64,000 bases of DNA from Linanthus parryae (taxonomy: Eukaryota; Streptophyta; Magnoliopsida; Ericales; Polemoniaceae), in NCBI GenBank assembly GCA_023055425.1, contig JALGPY010000001.1:73898994-73962993 (forward strand), read 5' to 3'. How positions within the stretch are numbered: position 1 is the first letter of the stretch; every line of letters starts with the position of its first letter. A model generated the notes under the pieces. It made no database searches and was not told the DNA's origin. It saw only the letters and a program-made list of their open reading frames with translations. The position numbers were made by a program, and so were the translations under genes. This document shows, one piece after another, positions 10,338 through 22,424 of the stretch.

Positions 10338-11767
10338 TGTTGGAATAGATGCCCTAGAGGCAATCTAGTTTAGTATGAATTTGTAATTGGCTAGAAATTC
10401 ATTTATTATTTATTGGATATTTAATATAATGAAGTCCTTAGATTAACAAACGTGTTGTTTATCTTAAATATCCCTAGTCGAGTATAATGATTAAATGGGA
10501 CAATCATCTATAGACTAGTATGGGGTTGGATTGATATGGAGATATCATGATCCAACACATGGGTGTGCATTACGGAATGTTGCACTGGATTGACCCATTA
10601 CCGAGAAGGCTACATACACGTTATGTTGAGTCACAAGTGCTTCTCGGGTACAATGGTATTGTCATCCTTAGACTTGAAGTCACTAGATATTCTAGTTGTG
10701 GATCATTGTGATCTTGGTAGCGTTAAACGCTACACCGTAACTGGGTAGTTATAAAGGCGTGTACTGGATACAATGAGAAGCAAGCTTAGAGATCGTAGTG
10801 GACGTAGAGAGGATTTGCCCCTCCCACATAACGGGAGCAAATATCCAAGGCCACTCGAGGATAGTGCTTATAGAATGTCTGGACAGACTCAAATAAATCA
10901 ATATATGAGATATTGATGTTATTTGCACGAATAAGGCTATTCCATGGATCGAGAAACTAGGGATTGGATATACGAGTGTGACTTGTATGTCTCGTGTCCA
11001 ATCCGGATATGGAGGCAAAGGGATGAGACAATTACTTGTACAAGGTTGTCTAGATGACTATTCTATTAGTTGGCTAGAATGGATGTTTTGCTAGAAACCG
11101 CTCCATATTAGCAAAGAGTTGCTACCAACTAGATAGAACCTATGGGGTCACACGCTATATAGAGTTGTACTAGATTTGGAAATTAATTAATAGGATTAAT
11201 TAATTAGAAGGATCACTTTGCAAACCCCTGCAAACTTAGTAGGGACTAATTTGCAAGGAAGGGACTAAATTGAATTCTAGTAGGACTAGAATAAGTCCTT
11301 TAGGTAGTTAACAAGGAGTTGTTGGACTATATAAAGGACCCTCCTCCTTCCTTCCCTACACAACTTATGCTCTAAAGAGAACATAACAAGAGTAGGAGAG
11401 AACAAAGGAGAGAGAGAGCAAGCAACAAGAGGGACGCCGCCCCCTTGCCGCCGCCCACTCGTCCCCGACGCCACAAAGGGGCCGAACCCCCTTTTGTGCC
11501 TCGTTTTGCGTGATTCCTTCACCCTCCTTTCATTCCGGGCTAGCACCAAGTTGATTGGAGATCTAGGATCAACTCTAGGCGTGGATCAACTATAGAGAAC
11601 GTGACACTATTCGCGTTTGAAGTCATCAAGGAGAACCCAAAGGTGTGTTTATGATTTCTTACCTTCACTATCGTTATGCATCTAGACTTGTGATCCTTGG
11701 AGGGTTTTGCATGGTTGTTTGTTTGATTATGCTTCCGTTTGCGCGATCCATGAATCAAAACCCTACA
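10338..11767 (+). repeat. 3' LTR of copia copy 1
   Basis: 1,430 bp, same length as the 5' LTR with four substitutions seen by eye. Ends CCCTACA and is followed by the TSD AAACC (11768-11772). Confidence 0.97.
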
Positions 11768-11772
11768 AAACC

Positions 11773-12575
11773 CACGTTGACCAGCCTCCCTCTATCTCTT
11801 TTCTTTGAAATTGAAATTCAGATCTTATATCAATAGTCTGCAACAACTCTGAGAAATTTTAGTAACTGATTTCTTGTATATCCTCTCCCCATATATGCTT
11901 CTTTCAACAACTATGCTAAGATAGCTATCTGAGTTGTTTATGAATGTCGGAACGGCCAACAAACCTGCACACACTCAACAACAAAGATCAAACAACATCT
12001 AGACAAAATAGCAACAAGATCCGATCTGTCACAGACAGACAGTTCCTGAGAAACTGGGCTTATTTTGCCTTAGGTTAAATTCAGTTTCTGTATCCAACTG
12101 AGTAAATGTAACTATGAATCAATATAAAATAAGTAATAAAGAGTTAGAATAACTCAATACTCGGTTCTGAATCCAACTCATTCAACTTGCATACACATAT
12201 TTTGTTAGATAAAGTTTGCAGTATATAGTCATCAGAAAATCTCAAAGCTTTGGAGCTTTGACTGCTAGTTCACACATGTGAGCCTTGATGCTTAATCCTG
12301 CAATCTGTGTTATACCAATCAAAACAAGACTCAATAATATTTTCAAAATTCATTAGTTAATGATAAACTCAATCTTCAATCCAAATCAATACGCCTGCAA
12401 ACACATAAACATATAAGCACAATATAAGCATATGAACACCACAGTATCTCAAAGCTTTGAAGCTTTGATACTTAGTGTTGTTTCTCAACTTCTGATTTGG
12501 CTTTCATCATCAAGGAACCAAAGCTCCCCATAAGTTTATGAACTCATTCAATACTCAAGAGCTTCTGTTCTATCA
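11773..12575 (-). mobile_element. Solo Sirevirus-like LTR, second part
   Basis: Continuation of the LTR interrupted at 3261. It contains 'aatctcaaagctttggagctttga' and 'atctcaaagctttgaagctttgat', short inverted repeats like those spread through the full Sirevirus-like element, and 'ctttcatcatcaaggaacc'. It ends at ...TATCA, and the following AAGAG (12576-12580) repeats the five bases before 2554. Combined LTR length without the insert is about 1.5 kb. The end is placed by the TSD match. Confidence 0.72.
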
Positions 12576-12580
12576 AAGAG

Positions 12581-14703
12581 TAAAGATAAAGATGATGGTG
12601 GTGTGCTTTGCCTAATATATGCGGGGTACCGTAAGAACATTCAACAAAATAGATTAGAACTCTGAAGTTCGAGTTTTGAAAAGTTTCCCTCCACCCTTTA
12701 TGAAGATTTAAATCATAGTATATTTCACCCGTTTTTGTTTCCGCATGTCTGCTAAAGATGCCATTCCACGGATTCACCTAATTTACATCAATTGAATCTA
12801 ATTTTTTGCACTGTTCTTTTCGGGTTGATTGATTTTCATTAAAAAGTCTGATATGTGTTCAAGAGCACTCATACCATTCAACTATGTGTGACTTTTTGAA
12901 TGTATTCTTTGTTATGAAATCGTTTATTTTCATTACCGTTCTTGTTCTTTAAATCCTTTTCACGGAACTTTTCTGATTCACTTGTTGCCATGTGGATTTG
13001 GTTCACATTTGATTGTAATGCATGATAGAACTTATAAATTTATTGGTCAGAATACCCTGGTAATCGTGTAGAAGATGTTATTAATCCATGATTGGGGTGG
13101 ATGAGACGAAACAGAATATGAAAAGCTTTGAATCGTTGTGTGAACCTACATGTGATGCTTTTAAGAGTATGAATATGAAATACTTTTGTAATTTTTAATC
13201 CCCAAGGGTTCTGATTCAAGGAAGCCGGATGTATATCTGAACATCATGAGTTCAACTTTAACAGGTTAGTAGCTGTCATATTTAACTACTAATATACGCC
13301 AGTTGGCCCAAAATTCAGCACAGACAGTCTCTGTAAACATGGAGAATTCACTCCGAGAACACAACAAACAGCCTACTCTAGATTTACATTATGACTAAAA
13401 TTCGTCAATCAAAGAACCTAGAAGTCAATAGATTCAAATGGAGGACCGAGGGGAAAAGCAAGATCATACCAGTGATACTGAAGTTCACTGAAGCATTTCA
13501 AAGAAGTCCATAGACCAAAAGGGTCCAGGGTGGGAAGAAGAGGAGTTATGCTAACAATATGTTAATTATAGTCCTAGATAGCATGAAAGAGGCCGCTTAC
13601 CACCACAATCATATGATTCTTTTTGGTAACCAATATTTTAGTTAGGAGGATAATCTGAATTAATATTTCAATCACAGATGACAAAACTCTCATATTCCAG
13701 AGGTATATATGTCTCAACCATGTGAAAGTACAAACAGATCAACTGTCATATTACCTAAAACATGTTTGCTTAGGATGGCTCTTGTATTACGCTCATAACT
13801 CCAGGAGTCAGTCATATGTTTCACCAAATAACCTTTTATTACAACAGATAAGTAAGTATCATAGTCTGGAAATTATGTTATAAATCTTTAGAGCATTTAA
13901 TCTATTAATTTATTACATTAAGTCTTCTCTAGGACATCGCCACCCCAATCTTCTCAAGCTAAGAAAAGTAACTGCAGTGACCTAGAAGAATACTTGACCA
14001 GGTACGGAGCCTCTAGACTACAAAGCAAAAAACGTGTAGAATTCAAAGCAACAAACGTGCTGATTCACTGCAATCAAGCTAATGTAGCAAATGAAATGGC
14101 GTGGTACCGATAAAATACCAAATCATGCCTCATGAACTGAACAAAATATCCAGATTCCACAAAAAAAATACATATTACATCGTGACATATATGCTATCCT
14201 TGGCTATCGAGAAGGACCTTGCCTTCGTAGCTATGATATCAACTACAATAAAACAGAGAGACATAATCAAGCACCATGACCTAGATGAATTGGTGATTGT
14301 AGCACAAATACTGGCACAAAATAATCTAAACCAAATCATGTGTCGTAATGAGACAGAATAGACAAATGTCACAAAACACATAATACACTTGTGTCCTAGA
14401 CGCTTCACTTAGCTATGTATAATGCCCTGGGTGTTACGATATCAAACACAATAAAATACTGAGACATAATCAAGCATCAAGACATGGATGAATAGGCAAA
14501 TTCCGTAGCATGGTAGTCTCTGAAGTAACAGAGAAATCCGAACCATCTAGAGAACAAACAGCCTAATCATAAGATGATTGAAGGAAGTGAGAAGTTATAC
14601 TATAAAAAGCACAAGAATAGACGTGTCTAAACTACCCCATAACTTACCTATAGTACACAAAACCCCCCACAACATAATTTATTTTGACCAGTACCATCTT
14701 CCC
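12581..14703. other. Gene-free stretch
   Basis: AT-rich DNA with no recognisable domain. Open frames here (14101-14361 and its antisense 14175-14408, 14578-14802) are short and lack any motif I know. One imperfect internal duplication is listed separately. Without the nests, this sequence continues from 2548 on the left and into 38432 on the right. Confidence 0.6.
14235..14497 (+). repeat. Imperfect 60-bp direct repeat pair
   Basis: 14235-14293 and 14438-14497 match over most of their length: GATATCAA, CACAATAAAA or TACAATAAAA, GAGACATAATCAAGCA, then a GATGAAT-GG end. The offset is about 203 bases. Possibly the remains of a longer tandem duplication. Confidence 0.7.
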
Positions 14704-14719
14704 AAGCCACGTCAAATCT
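14704..14719. repeat. TSD of the LINE, 3' side
   Basis: AAGCCACGTCAAATCT next to the poly(T) at 14720. AAGCCACGTCACATCT at 38416-38431 lies just beyond the LINE 5' end. 15 of 16 bases agree across 23.7 kb, as expected for a LINE target-site duplication with one later mutation. Confidence 0.85.
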
Positions 14720-14896
14720 TTTTTTTTTTTGTAAAAAAGAAGCCCACAGAGCTGTTACATAATCATTCTAAGCTGACCCAAACCAGATCTATTAAACTCT
14801 AACAACTCAATACGATCAAAACAAATAAAATATTATCATCAATTTTGTGCACAACACAACTCTTAGCTTACTGATCTGCCACTTGGTTGGCTTCCC
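14720..14896 (-). pseudogene. LINE 3' end: RNase H tail and poly(A)
   Basis: Minus strand from 14896: completes the RNase H helix (EANQVADQ), then a stop within a few codons, about 150 bases of 3' sequence and the A-tail. It is separated from its coding partner at 32150 by 17 kb of inserted elements. Confidence 0.75.
14892..14896. repeat. TSD (TTCCC) of copia copy 2, left
   Basis: TTCCC precedes TGTTGGAATT at 14897; the same five bases at 32145-32149 follow the 3' LTR end CCCTACA. Confidence 0.92.
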
Positions 14897-16313
14897 TGTT
14901 GGAATTGTGCCCTAGGGGCAATCAATTTATCGTGACAATTATATGGACTTATATTCATTGTGTTATCGATATGGAGTTATGATAAAATGAATGAATTCCA
15001 TATAATGTAACTATTATATCCTTAAATATCTCTAGTCGAGTACTACAGTTAATATGACGACTGTATTGCATCGAGACTAGTATGTGGGTAGATTGATATA
15101 GGAATATCAAGTCTAGAACATGGGTATGCATTAGGGTTAATGTCATACTGGATTGATCCACCACGAGAAGGCTACATACAAGTTATGTAAAGTCACAAGT
15201 GCTTCTCGTTGTATTGTGGTCCATCGACTTGAAGTTACTAGATACTCTAGTTGTAAAATATCATGCTATGATATTATCAAACATTGCGCCTTAAACGGGT
15301 AACTACAACGGTATTTATCGAGCATGATAGGAAGAAAGCTTAGAGATCGTAGTGATGTAGATAGGATTTGTCCCACCCACATAACGGGAGCAAATGATCG
15401 CGGGCAATCGAGGGGTAGTGCTTATAGAATGTATGGCTAGACTCAGATAAATCAATAAAGTATATTGATGTTATCTGCATGGATAAGATTATTCCCAGGA
15501 TCAAGAAACTATGGATTGGATATACGAGTGTGACTTGTATGTCTCGTGTCAAATCCGGATATGGACAGAATGGGAAAATACAATACGTTATCATTGGTTA
15601 CAAGGTTTGTCGGATTATTGACTATTTCTATTAGTTGGCTGGCATAGATGTCTTGCTCGAGGCCGCTCTATGTTAGTACTTGTTACTACCAACTAAGTAG
15701 AAACCTATGTGGTCACACTCCCTATGGATTAGACTGGAATTAGGAATTAATTAATATGATAAATTAAATAGAAGGATCAATACGCAACCACCTGCAAACT
15801 TAGTGGGACTAATTTTCAAGGTGGACTAATCCTTATATGGACATGATTAGGAGATGGGCTAATATGTAGTTAACAAGGAGTTGTTAGACTGTATGAAGAG
15901 ACTCTTAGCTTATTTTTCTCATGATTTGTGTCATAATTTTTATCACACAATAGAGAGAGAGAACAAAGAAAGGACAGAGACAAGACATAGGGCCGAACCC
16001 CTTAGGTCGTCCGCCTCCCTCACCGTCGAGCACCAAGAGGCGCCAGCTCTTGGTCTTGTTTTGCGTGATCTTCTTCTTCCTCCTCCTTCCTTGGCTAGCA
16101 CAAAGGTGTTGGAGGATCCGGATCAATCCTAGGGGTGGAGTTGCATAGAGACATGGACACTATTTCACGTGAAGTCATCAAAGGAGACAAACAACTACTT
16201 GATGTTCTCATCCTTTACCATCGTTATGATTTCTAGTCATGTGGTTCTTGGAGGGTCTTGAACGGATGTTTATTCTTGTTTATTATGCTGCGAATCCGTA
16301 TCAAAACCCTACA
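14897..16313 (+). repeat. 5' LTR of copia copy 2
   Basis: Starts TGTTGGAATTGTGCCC, ends AACCCTACA, 1,417 bp. The promoter site has decayed: 'gactgtatgaagag' (about 15887-15900) stands where the 3' LTR keeps 'gactatataaagag'. Confidence 0.92.
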
Positions 16314-16314
16314 G

Positions 16315-16326
16315 TGGTATCAGGGC
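16315..16326 (+). other. Primer-binding site of copia copy 2
   Basis: TGGTATCAGGGC, one mismatch from the initiator-tRNA-Met site TGGTATCAGAGC, one base after the LTR. Confidence 0.85.
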
Positions 16327-17910
16327 CACAGGTCGTAGTGTATAACGTGGTTTATGTGTTACAATTATGTCAATTTTACACCTTAACTGTTAATTATCGC
16401 GTAAAAAAAAACTAAAATAGGCACATTTGATGCAATTAAATATGATTCAATAAAGGATGAACCAATTTTACATATGATGTAATTTTTAGAGAATTTGGAT
16501 CACATATGATGTGAAATTTTGGATCTAGAAAAACTAGGGTTTGGGCACAAATTAAGAAAAATAGGTTTTTCTTATTTTGTAAACAAGCAAACTTTGGGAA
16601 CAAGGAAGGAAAGAAAGGCTACAACCCTATGGCTGTCCGCCCCCTCCTTGAACGCCAAGCAAGCAACGGACAAGGGCCGGGCCGGCCTAGCGCGCGGCTT
16701 GGCCGCGTGGGCTAGGGGCCGGCCGACCCAAGGCCTTGTGGCGGTCCATTTGGGGTTCGCCAAGTAGTTGGCGGGCCCTCTTGGACCGTTTTGACCCTAG
16801 TACATCCAAAATTAATTAAATTGACCAAACGCGTATAATTGGATTTTAACTGTATTATGTGCTTTTGCACGGTGATTGATACGACCTTGGATGTGGATGT
16901 TGTGAATGTTTATTTTTGTGGTTTGGTTTTATTGTAATAATTAATTAATTAGGTTTTACGGCCTGCGAGACGGTCTTCTCCTCAACTTGTGAGGTATTTG
17001 TATTTAGTATAGATGCTAGCTAGTATTAGATAGAGTAGTTGAGAGTCAAAACTTGTAGAAGAAGCCTAAAGAATTAAAGAAACCACAAGATGGCGGCATT
17101 CCACAAGCTAAGGCGAATGAACTAAAATATGGAGGCACATGGAGATGAGCTTGCTATTTTTATAGATATTCTCATTGGCTTGGGAATATCTTAGTTTCGG
17201 AGGCCATATCCACATCACGTTTATTTATTGTTTGTGGTTGTTTAAATTTATTGTCTTGTTATTATTGTTGGTGTATGGATGATGAATGCAAATTGGTAAC
17301 GAGATAATACAACCCGAATATTTTATTTTGGGATTTCCAAACCCCAAATAAGTAGATCAGTTGATAAGGTTCAACAAAACAATTAAAATTAAATGGAAAA
17401 TCCCTCAAATTTAAATAATGTGTGTTGCCTTCTCGTTACATAACACTCGTCATAATCATGCTTATCAAGTTTGGGCTTCCAAATCAAGGTGACTTGATTC
17501 ATCATGATGTGACGCGACGGCATAAGCTAGTAATGTGCAATTGTTGAAGTAAGAGGTTGGACGCAACTAGGCTACTTCAATAGGAGTGAGAGACTAGAGG
17601 CAAACAATTGGGATTATCAATGGGATAGATAAATAAGGAGTTATTTTCAACTTGAACCAAGAGTTTCATGGGATGCAATTGGAATTGTTCCTACCTAAAT
17701 AACAAATTTTGGGTGACTTGCGAAAGCAAGCTCAAAAGAAGTGAAATATGGATCTCGGCCCACCTGAAAATATATGATATTTTCCGCATTAATATCGAGG
17801 GCTATTAATCCGAGAAAAATAGTGGGAGCTATGTTCAATAATTTAAGTCCCTATTAAATATAGTACAACGTCACAATATTTTGCATGATCCTTTTTTCTG
17901 TTGAATACCT
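16327..17910 (+). other. Leader of copia copy 2
   Basis: Matches the copy-1 leader in order, including a GC-rich island (about 16620-16790), the 'acggcctgcgag' block (about 16959) and the block at 17450-17700 that is repeated inside gag. Confidence 0.8.
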
Positions 17911-20777
17911 ATGGCATTAAAAAACAAACTCTACTTTATCTCTAGTCCTTGAGAAGGACAAATTGTTTGGAATTAGTTTTCTAGGGTGGTTAAAATTGAG
18001 GATCGTTCTCAAGTAAAAGGAAAAATGATGTATATCCTAGAGCATAAAGTTCCCTTCCACCAACTACCTAAATACACTAGAAGCCTACTGGAAGGAACAT
18101 CTTTGGATGTGACTTGCCTCATGTTAGCTACCATGAACTCTGAGCTTTGGAAGTAAGATGAGAACATGGAGGTGTATGATATGATCATACATTTAAAATA
18201 AGCTCTTTTTCAAGAGCTGGCTAAACCTGAAAGTTTTGAAGTGTTGCTCCATTTTGCGTTTTACATACTCTTGCTTTGCACTCATCATGATCAAGATGTA
18301 ATGAAGTTCTGGCTTGCCAAAGCAAGGCGACTTGATTCATCAAGATATGACGCGACGACACGAGCTAGTAATGTGTGAGTGTTGAAGCAAGAGGTCAAAC
18401 GCGACTACGCTATTTCAATGGGATTGAGAACTTAGAGGTTGAGAGTTGTCTATGATATAGATAAAGAATAAACGAGTTATTCGCCCAACTGGACCATGAA
18501 TTCCATTGGATGCAGCAATTGAACTCAATATGATTGAGAACCGCTGAACAAAGCGCTAATAAGGGTAAAGGCAAAACCGTAATGATGGTTAATGGGGAAG
18601 AGGCAAATGGTTTGCCAAGAACCCCAACGGTATATGCAAGTTTGTTGCTGAAACCAAGTTGCCTTAAAGCCCATAAAGTGGTATAGTGGAAAGGAAACTA
18701 ACCAAAGTACTCGGAAGGAAGTAAGGAAGGAATTGTGAATTCCACTTAAGGTACATTTTGTTATAGAAGCCAATGTGCCTATCTCATCATCACAATTATT
18801 TGATACTAGATGATGATCTTACATTTATTGAAATGTGGTGGGTCTCAAGAGATGTAGACAACTGGATAAGGAAGGGATACACCTACACGTGGGGCAATGA
18901 GAAAAGGTTGCTGAATTAGCCGTATGAAATTATCTCTACCTTTTGGAATTATCAATGAATTAGGAAAATACGATTATGTCCCTGCTATGAGAAAAGACAT
19001 CATCACAGTTTCTTGTTTGGACAAGAAAAGATTTTCTATTAAAATAATGGACAAATGTTGTTCCATTTATTTTGATAAAATGCATTATTGTAATGCACTC
19101 TTGTCTAATGGATTGAATATCTTTTAATGATGAGAATTCCATCTATACCATTAATACCAAGATGTTTTCATATAATGATATGAACCTCACTTAAAACTTT
19201 AGCATTGTCGTTTGGGCCACATGAATAATAAATACATTTCTAGACTCCAAAATGATGGATTTCTGGCCTCGTTTGATTATGAATCATATGAGACATGTAA
19301 GACTTATTTAATGAGCATAGATATGATCTATTGGATTCTTACATACTGATGTATATGGACCACTAAAAACAAGTGCTAAAGATGGTTTTCAGTACATCAT
19401 CATATTTCCTGATGGCATCAGAGAAATATGGATTTATGTATCTTATGAAGAAACAAATAAGAATCATTTGAAAATTTTAAAGAATTCAAGAATGAAGTAG
19501 AGAACTATTTTGGCAAAAGTATCAAAGCTCTACGATATGATCATAGAGGCGTGAGTACTTAAGCCAATAGTTTGAGCATCTAAGTGAGTATGGGATGTGA
19601 TCCCAACCCGCTCTACCTAGAACACCATTATGGAATGGCGTGTCTGAGAAGAGAAACTGGACATTTTTGAACACGGTCCGGTCCATGATGTGTCAAATAG
19701 AACTTCGAGTTTACTTTTGGGCCATGCTATATTTACGATAATTTTACCCTTAACCTTGTTCCATCAATATCAGTTATGAATAAAACCATATATGATATGG
19801 ACTAGAAAGTGTCCTAGTACGTCATTCATCAGGATTTGAGGTTGCAAAGTTTTTTGTAAAGTGTTTACGGGTAAATAAACTTGGACCCAAGTCGGATAAA
19901 TGTGTTTTGTGGAATATCCTAAAGGAAACGAAAGGATATTATTTCTACAATCCAATTGAGAACAAATTGTTTGTTGTTCGAACTTTTGTTTTTATGTAAA
20001 GAGATTGTCTATAAAAGAAATAGTGGGAGGACAGGAGAACTTTTGAAGAACCACAAAATAACATTGATCATTTGATGGAACATGATCACAAGATGTTATG
20101 GAGCAACCTACTCAGGTAACACAAGGACCTCGTAGGTCAGGTAGGATATGTCAAGGGGCTAGAGAAATACAAATTTCTCATAACCCAATGATGTATTGCT
20201 CATGGATCTGAGCCTACAACCTATGATGTGGCCACAAGTGGGCCAGACTCTCAAAATGGTTTGAGGCCATGAGATCTGAAATGGAATCCATGTATACCAA
20301 CAAAGTATGGAATTTTTTGGAACCACCTTAAATGGTAGGACTCATTGGATGCAAGTGGGTTATGAGGAAACTAACATTGATGGTAATGAGATTAATTTTA
20401 AGGGACGATTGGTGGGTAAAGGTTTCCTTTGAGTTAACAGTAAGACTATGATGAGGCCTTTTTCCCCAGTTGTTATACTTAAATCCATTCGCATCTTTCT
20501 TGCAATTGTAGCCTATACAATTTGGCAGATGGATATAGAAACCTCCTTGAGGATGTGTGTGACACACCCGGAGGGTTTCGCCGATCTAGAGCGTGCTCTG
20601 AAGATTTGTATGTTGCAGCGATCTATCTTAAGATTGAAGCAAGCTTTTGAATTTAGAATCCTCGATTTAATGGTGCAATCAAAGAGTTTGGTTTCATAAT
20701 GAATGTAGATGAGCTTGTGTTTACAAGAATGTTAGTGGGAGCACAGTTACATTTCTGGTCTAGTATACTAATCATTG
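17911..20777 (+). pseudogene. Decayed gag, protease, integrase and part of RT (copy 2)
   Basis: Pieces recognisable against copy 1: gag start near 17911; GAG end at about 18525-18600 with the Lys/Gly-rich stretch; the segment after protease at 18924-19127 (VPAM, SCLDK); the LWHCRLGH pre-integrase motif at about 19198; integrase around 19320-20040 including the same in-frame TAG (19568-19570) as copy 1; and RT from about 20240 (QMD at 20528). The middle of gag (about 18290-18520) is replaced by leader sequence. Many stops and shifts; no functional product. Confidence 0.88.
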
Positions 20778-20782
20778 GGAAT
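20778..20782. repeat. TSD (GGAAT) of the Sirevirus-like element, left
   Basis: GGAAT before LTR start TGAAAGGGG; the same five bases at 29952-29956 follow the other LTR. Removing the insert restores the RT sequence that matches copy 1 near 9355-9380. Confidence 0.92.
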
Positions 20783-22084
20783 TGAAAGGGGAATATGCAT
20801 ATGGATATGCAACACATATACTCTAGAAGGGGGGGGGGGTGAATAGAGTATGCCAACTTTTTGCAAACCTTGTGGAGGAAAAGAGTTTTAGTTCAAGTGA
20901 AAAAGAGTTCAAGGCCTTGAACACAAATTCAAGCATTTGAAAAGAAATACAGTTTGACAGACAAGTCTTTTTCAAGGCCTTGAAAATAGTTTCAAACCCC
21001 TGAAAACAGACAAGTTTGAATGCAGCAGAACTAAGTATGTAACTGAAAGTGTAACTGCAAGAGACAAAGGATTTATAGAGTTCAGTCCACTTATACCTAC
21101 GTCTCTACCTCAGGGATCTTCTCCCTGCAGGATTTTCAACTCAATTCTTATTAATCAAAAGCTAAGCCCTATATCTCAAGCACAGAGAGCTCCCTTACTC
21201 TGTCCAGTTTGTGGTTCTCCCTAACCTATCTACTACCTACTCTAGCTAAATGATTAACTAAGAATTCTCTATTGTTCAACTTAAAAAATCCTTGAGAATG
21301 AAATATAGAATTATTATAGAAATGATCTAGCAATAAAGCACAATACAGAAGAACACTAGAGTGTAGAACTGCAGTGAAGAATGCAGTGAACTTCTGTGAG
21401 TTGGATTGTGAGATTGATGAACTTCTTTGATGCATGTCAATCCAGAATTGTGTCTCTCTTTTTGCCTATTGAGTGTTTTATATTGTTGCTTCAAAATGAT
21501 CTCCATTTATACTGCTTGAAGCTCTGCAAATCTTCCCAGATTTTCAGCAACAACTTCCTATTTTGTAGGCAACGACTTTGACTCTCTTTAACAGCTTTCT
21601 CCAACGGATAGTTGATCACAATATTCAGAGATATTGTTGTGATCTTGTCTTTAAATAATATGAGAGGCTGTCATGAGTCTCTGATTGATCACAGGACCAT
21701 CTTCTCTAAGTATTACCCTTCTTGCAAAATCCAGATAAGGAAACAAATCTTGCAAATTTAGGAAATAAAATTTACGTGCAAAACTGAGTCAAACTGATGG
21801 ATTAAAACATGTTAGATATATCAAAACAGTTTTTCTTTCATCATCAAATAATAACACATCAAGTACAGGGGTGAGAGGGATATTATTAAATCAAAAGTGT
21901 TTAGAAAAACTCCCCCTCAGATCATGCATGCAGGTCAGACAGTTTCAAGGATTTGAATCCTGGTTCAAGTCCTTCAAATAGCTCTGCTATTTCAAGCCTG
22001 TGAAAACCTGTCAAGGCTTTGAAAACTGGTTCAAGGCCTTGAAAAACCTAAGTATTTCAAGTCCATGAAACCTGTGACCTTACA
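20783..22084 (-). repeat. 3' LTR of the Sirevirus-like element
   Basis: TGAAAGG...CCTTACA on the plus strand, 1,302 bp. Contains TACTCTAGAAGG plus a G-run (20829-20839) and several TTCAAGGCCTTGAA palindromes (for example 20907-20922, 20969-20986, 22030-22043). Confidence 0.93.
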
Positions 22085-22096
22085 ATCTCCCCCTTG
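22085..22096 (-). other. Polypurine tract of the Sirevirus-like element
   Basis: Minus-strand AAGGGGGAGAT directly before the 3' LTR start TGTAAGG. This matches the typical tract of this copia group. Confidence 0.88.
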
Positions 22097-22424
22097 ATGA
22101 AAGACAAAAACTCAATCTGTTTGATTCTTAGTTTCCGCAAAAAAATACTGATTAGTACACAATTCACACAAATAAGAATAACGTAGTAATTCCAAAAGAT
22201 CCAACTTATTAATGAACAAAATCAAAAACTGCAAGTAAGTTACAGAAAATCCTACTGACCAAAAGAAAGGTCTTCTAAACAGAAATAAAATCAATACAAC
22301 CTAAGATTTTTCACCCCCTTTTTGAATTTCATAAAAAAGAATGAGAAGATGTTGGATGAGTCTCTGTAAAATTTTGAAAATAAAAACTTAAAAAGAAAGA
22401 ATGGGAAAGAAAGAGTAGGCAGGA

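Larger units (their letters stand above)
3262..11767 (+). mobile_element. Young Ty1/copia LTR retrotransposon (family A, copy 1)
   Basis: An 8,506-bp element with two 1,430-bp LTRs, a perfect TSD (AAACC), an initiator-tRNA-Met primer site, a long leader, gag-pol in the copia order (Gag, protease, integrase, RT, RNase H) and a polypurine tract. By eye the LTRs differ at only four bases (3382/10458, 3807/10883, 4152/11228, 4475/11551), with no indel, so insertion is recent. Long LTRs plus this Gag suggest the Angela/Tork side of plant copia, at low confidence. The pol frame has two nonsense codons and one frameshift, so the element looks non-autonomous. It is inserted in an older solo Sirevirus-like LTR. 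Family A also accounts for the element at 14897-32144, the partial element from 58575, and the solo LTR at 60246-61714. Confidence 0.97.
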
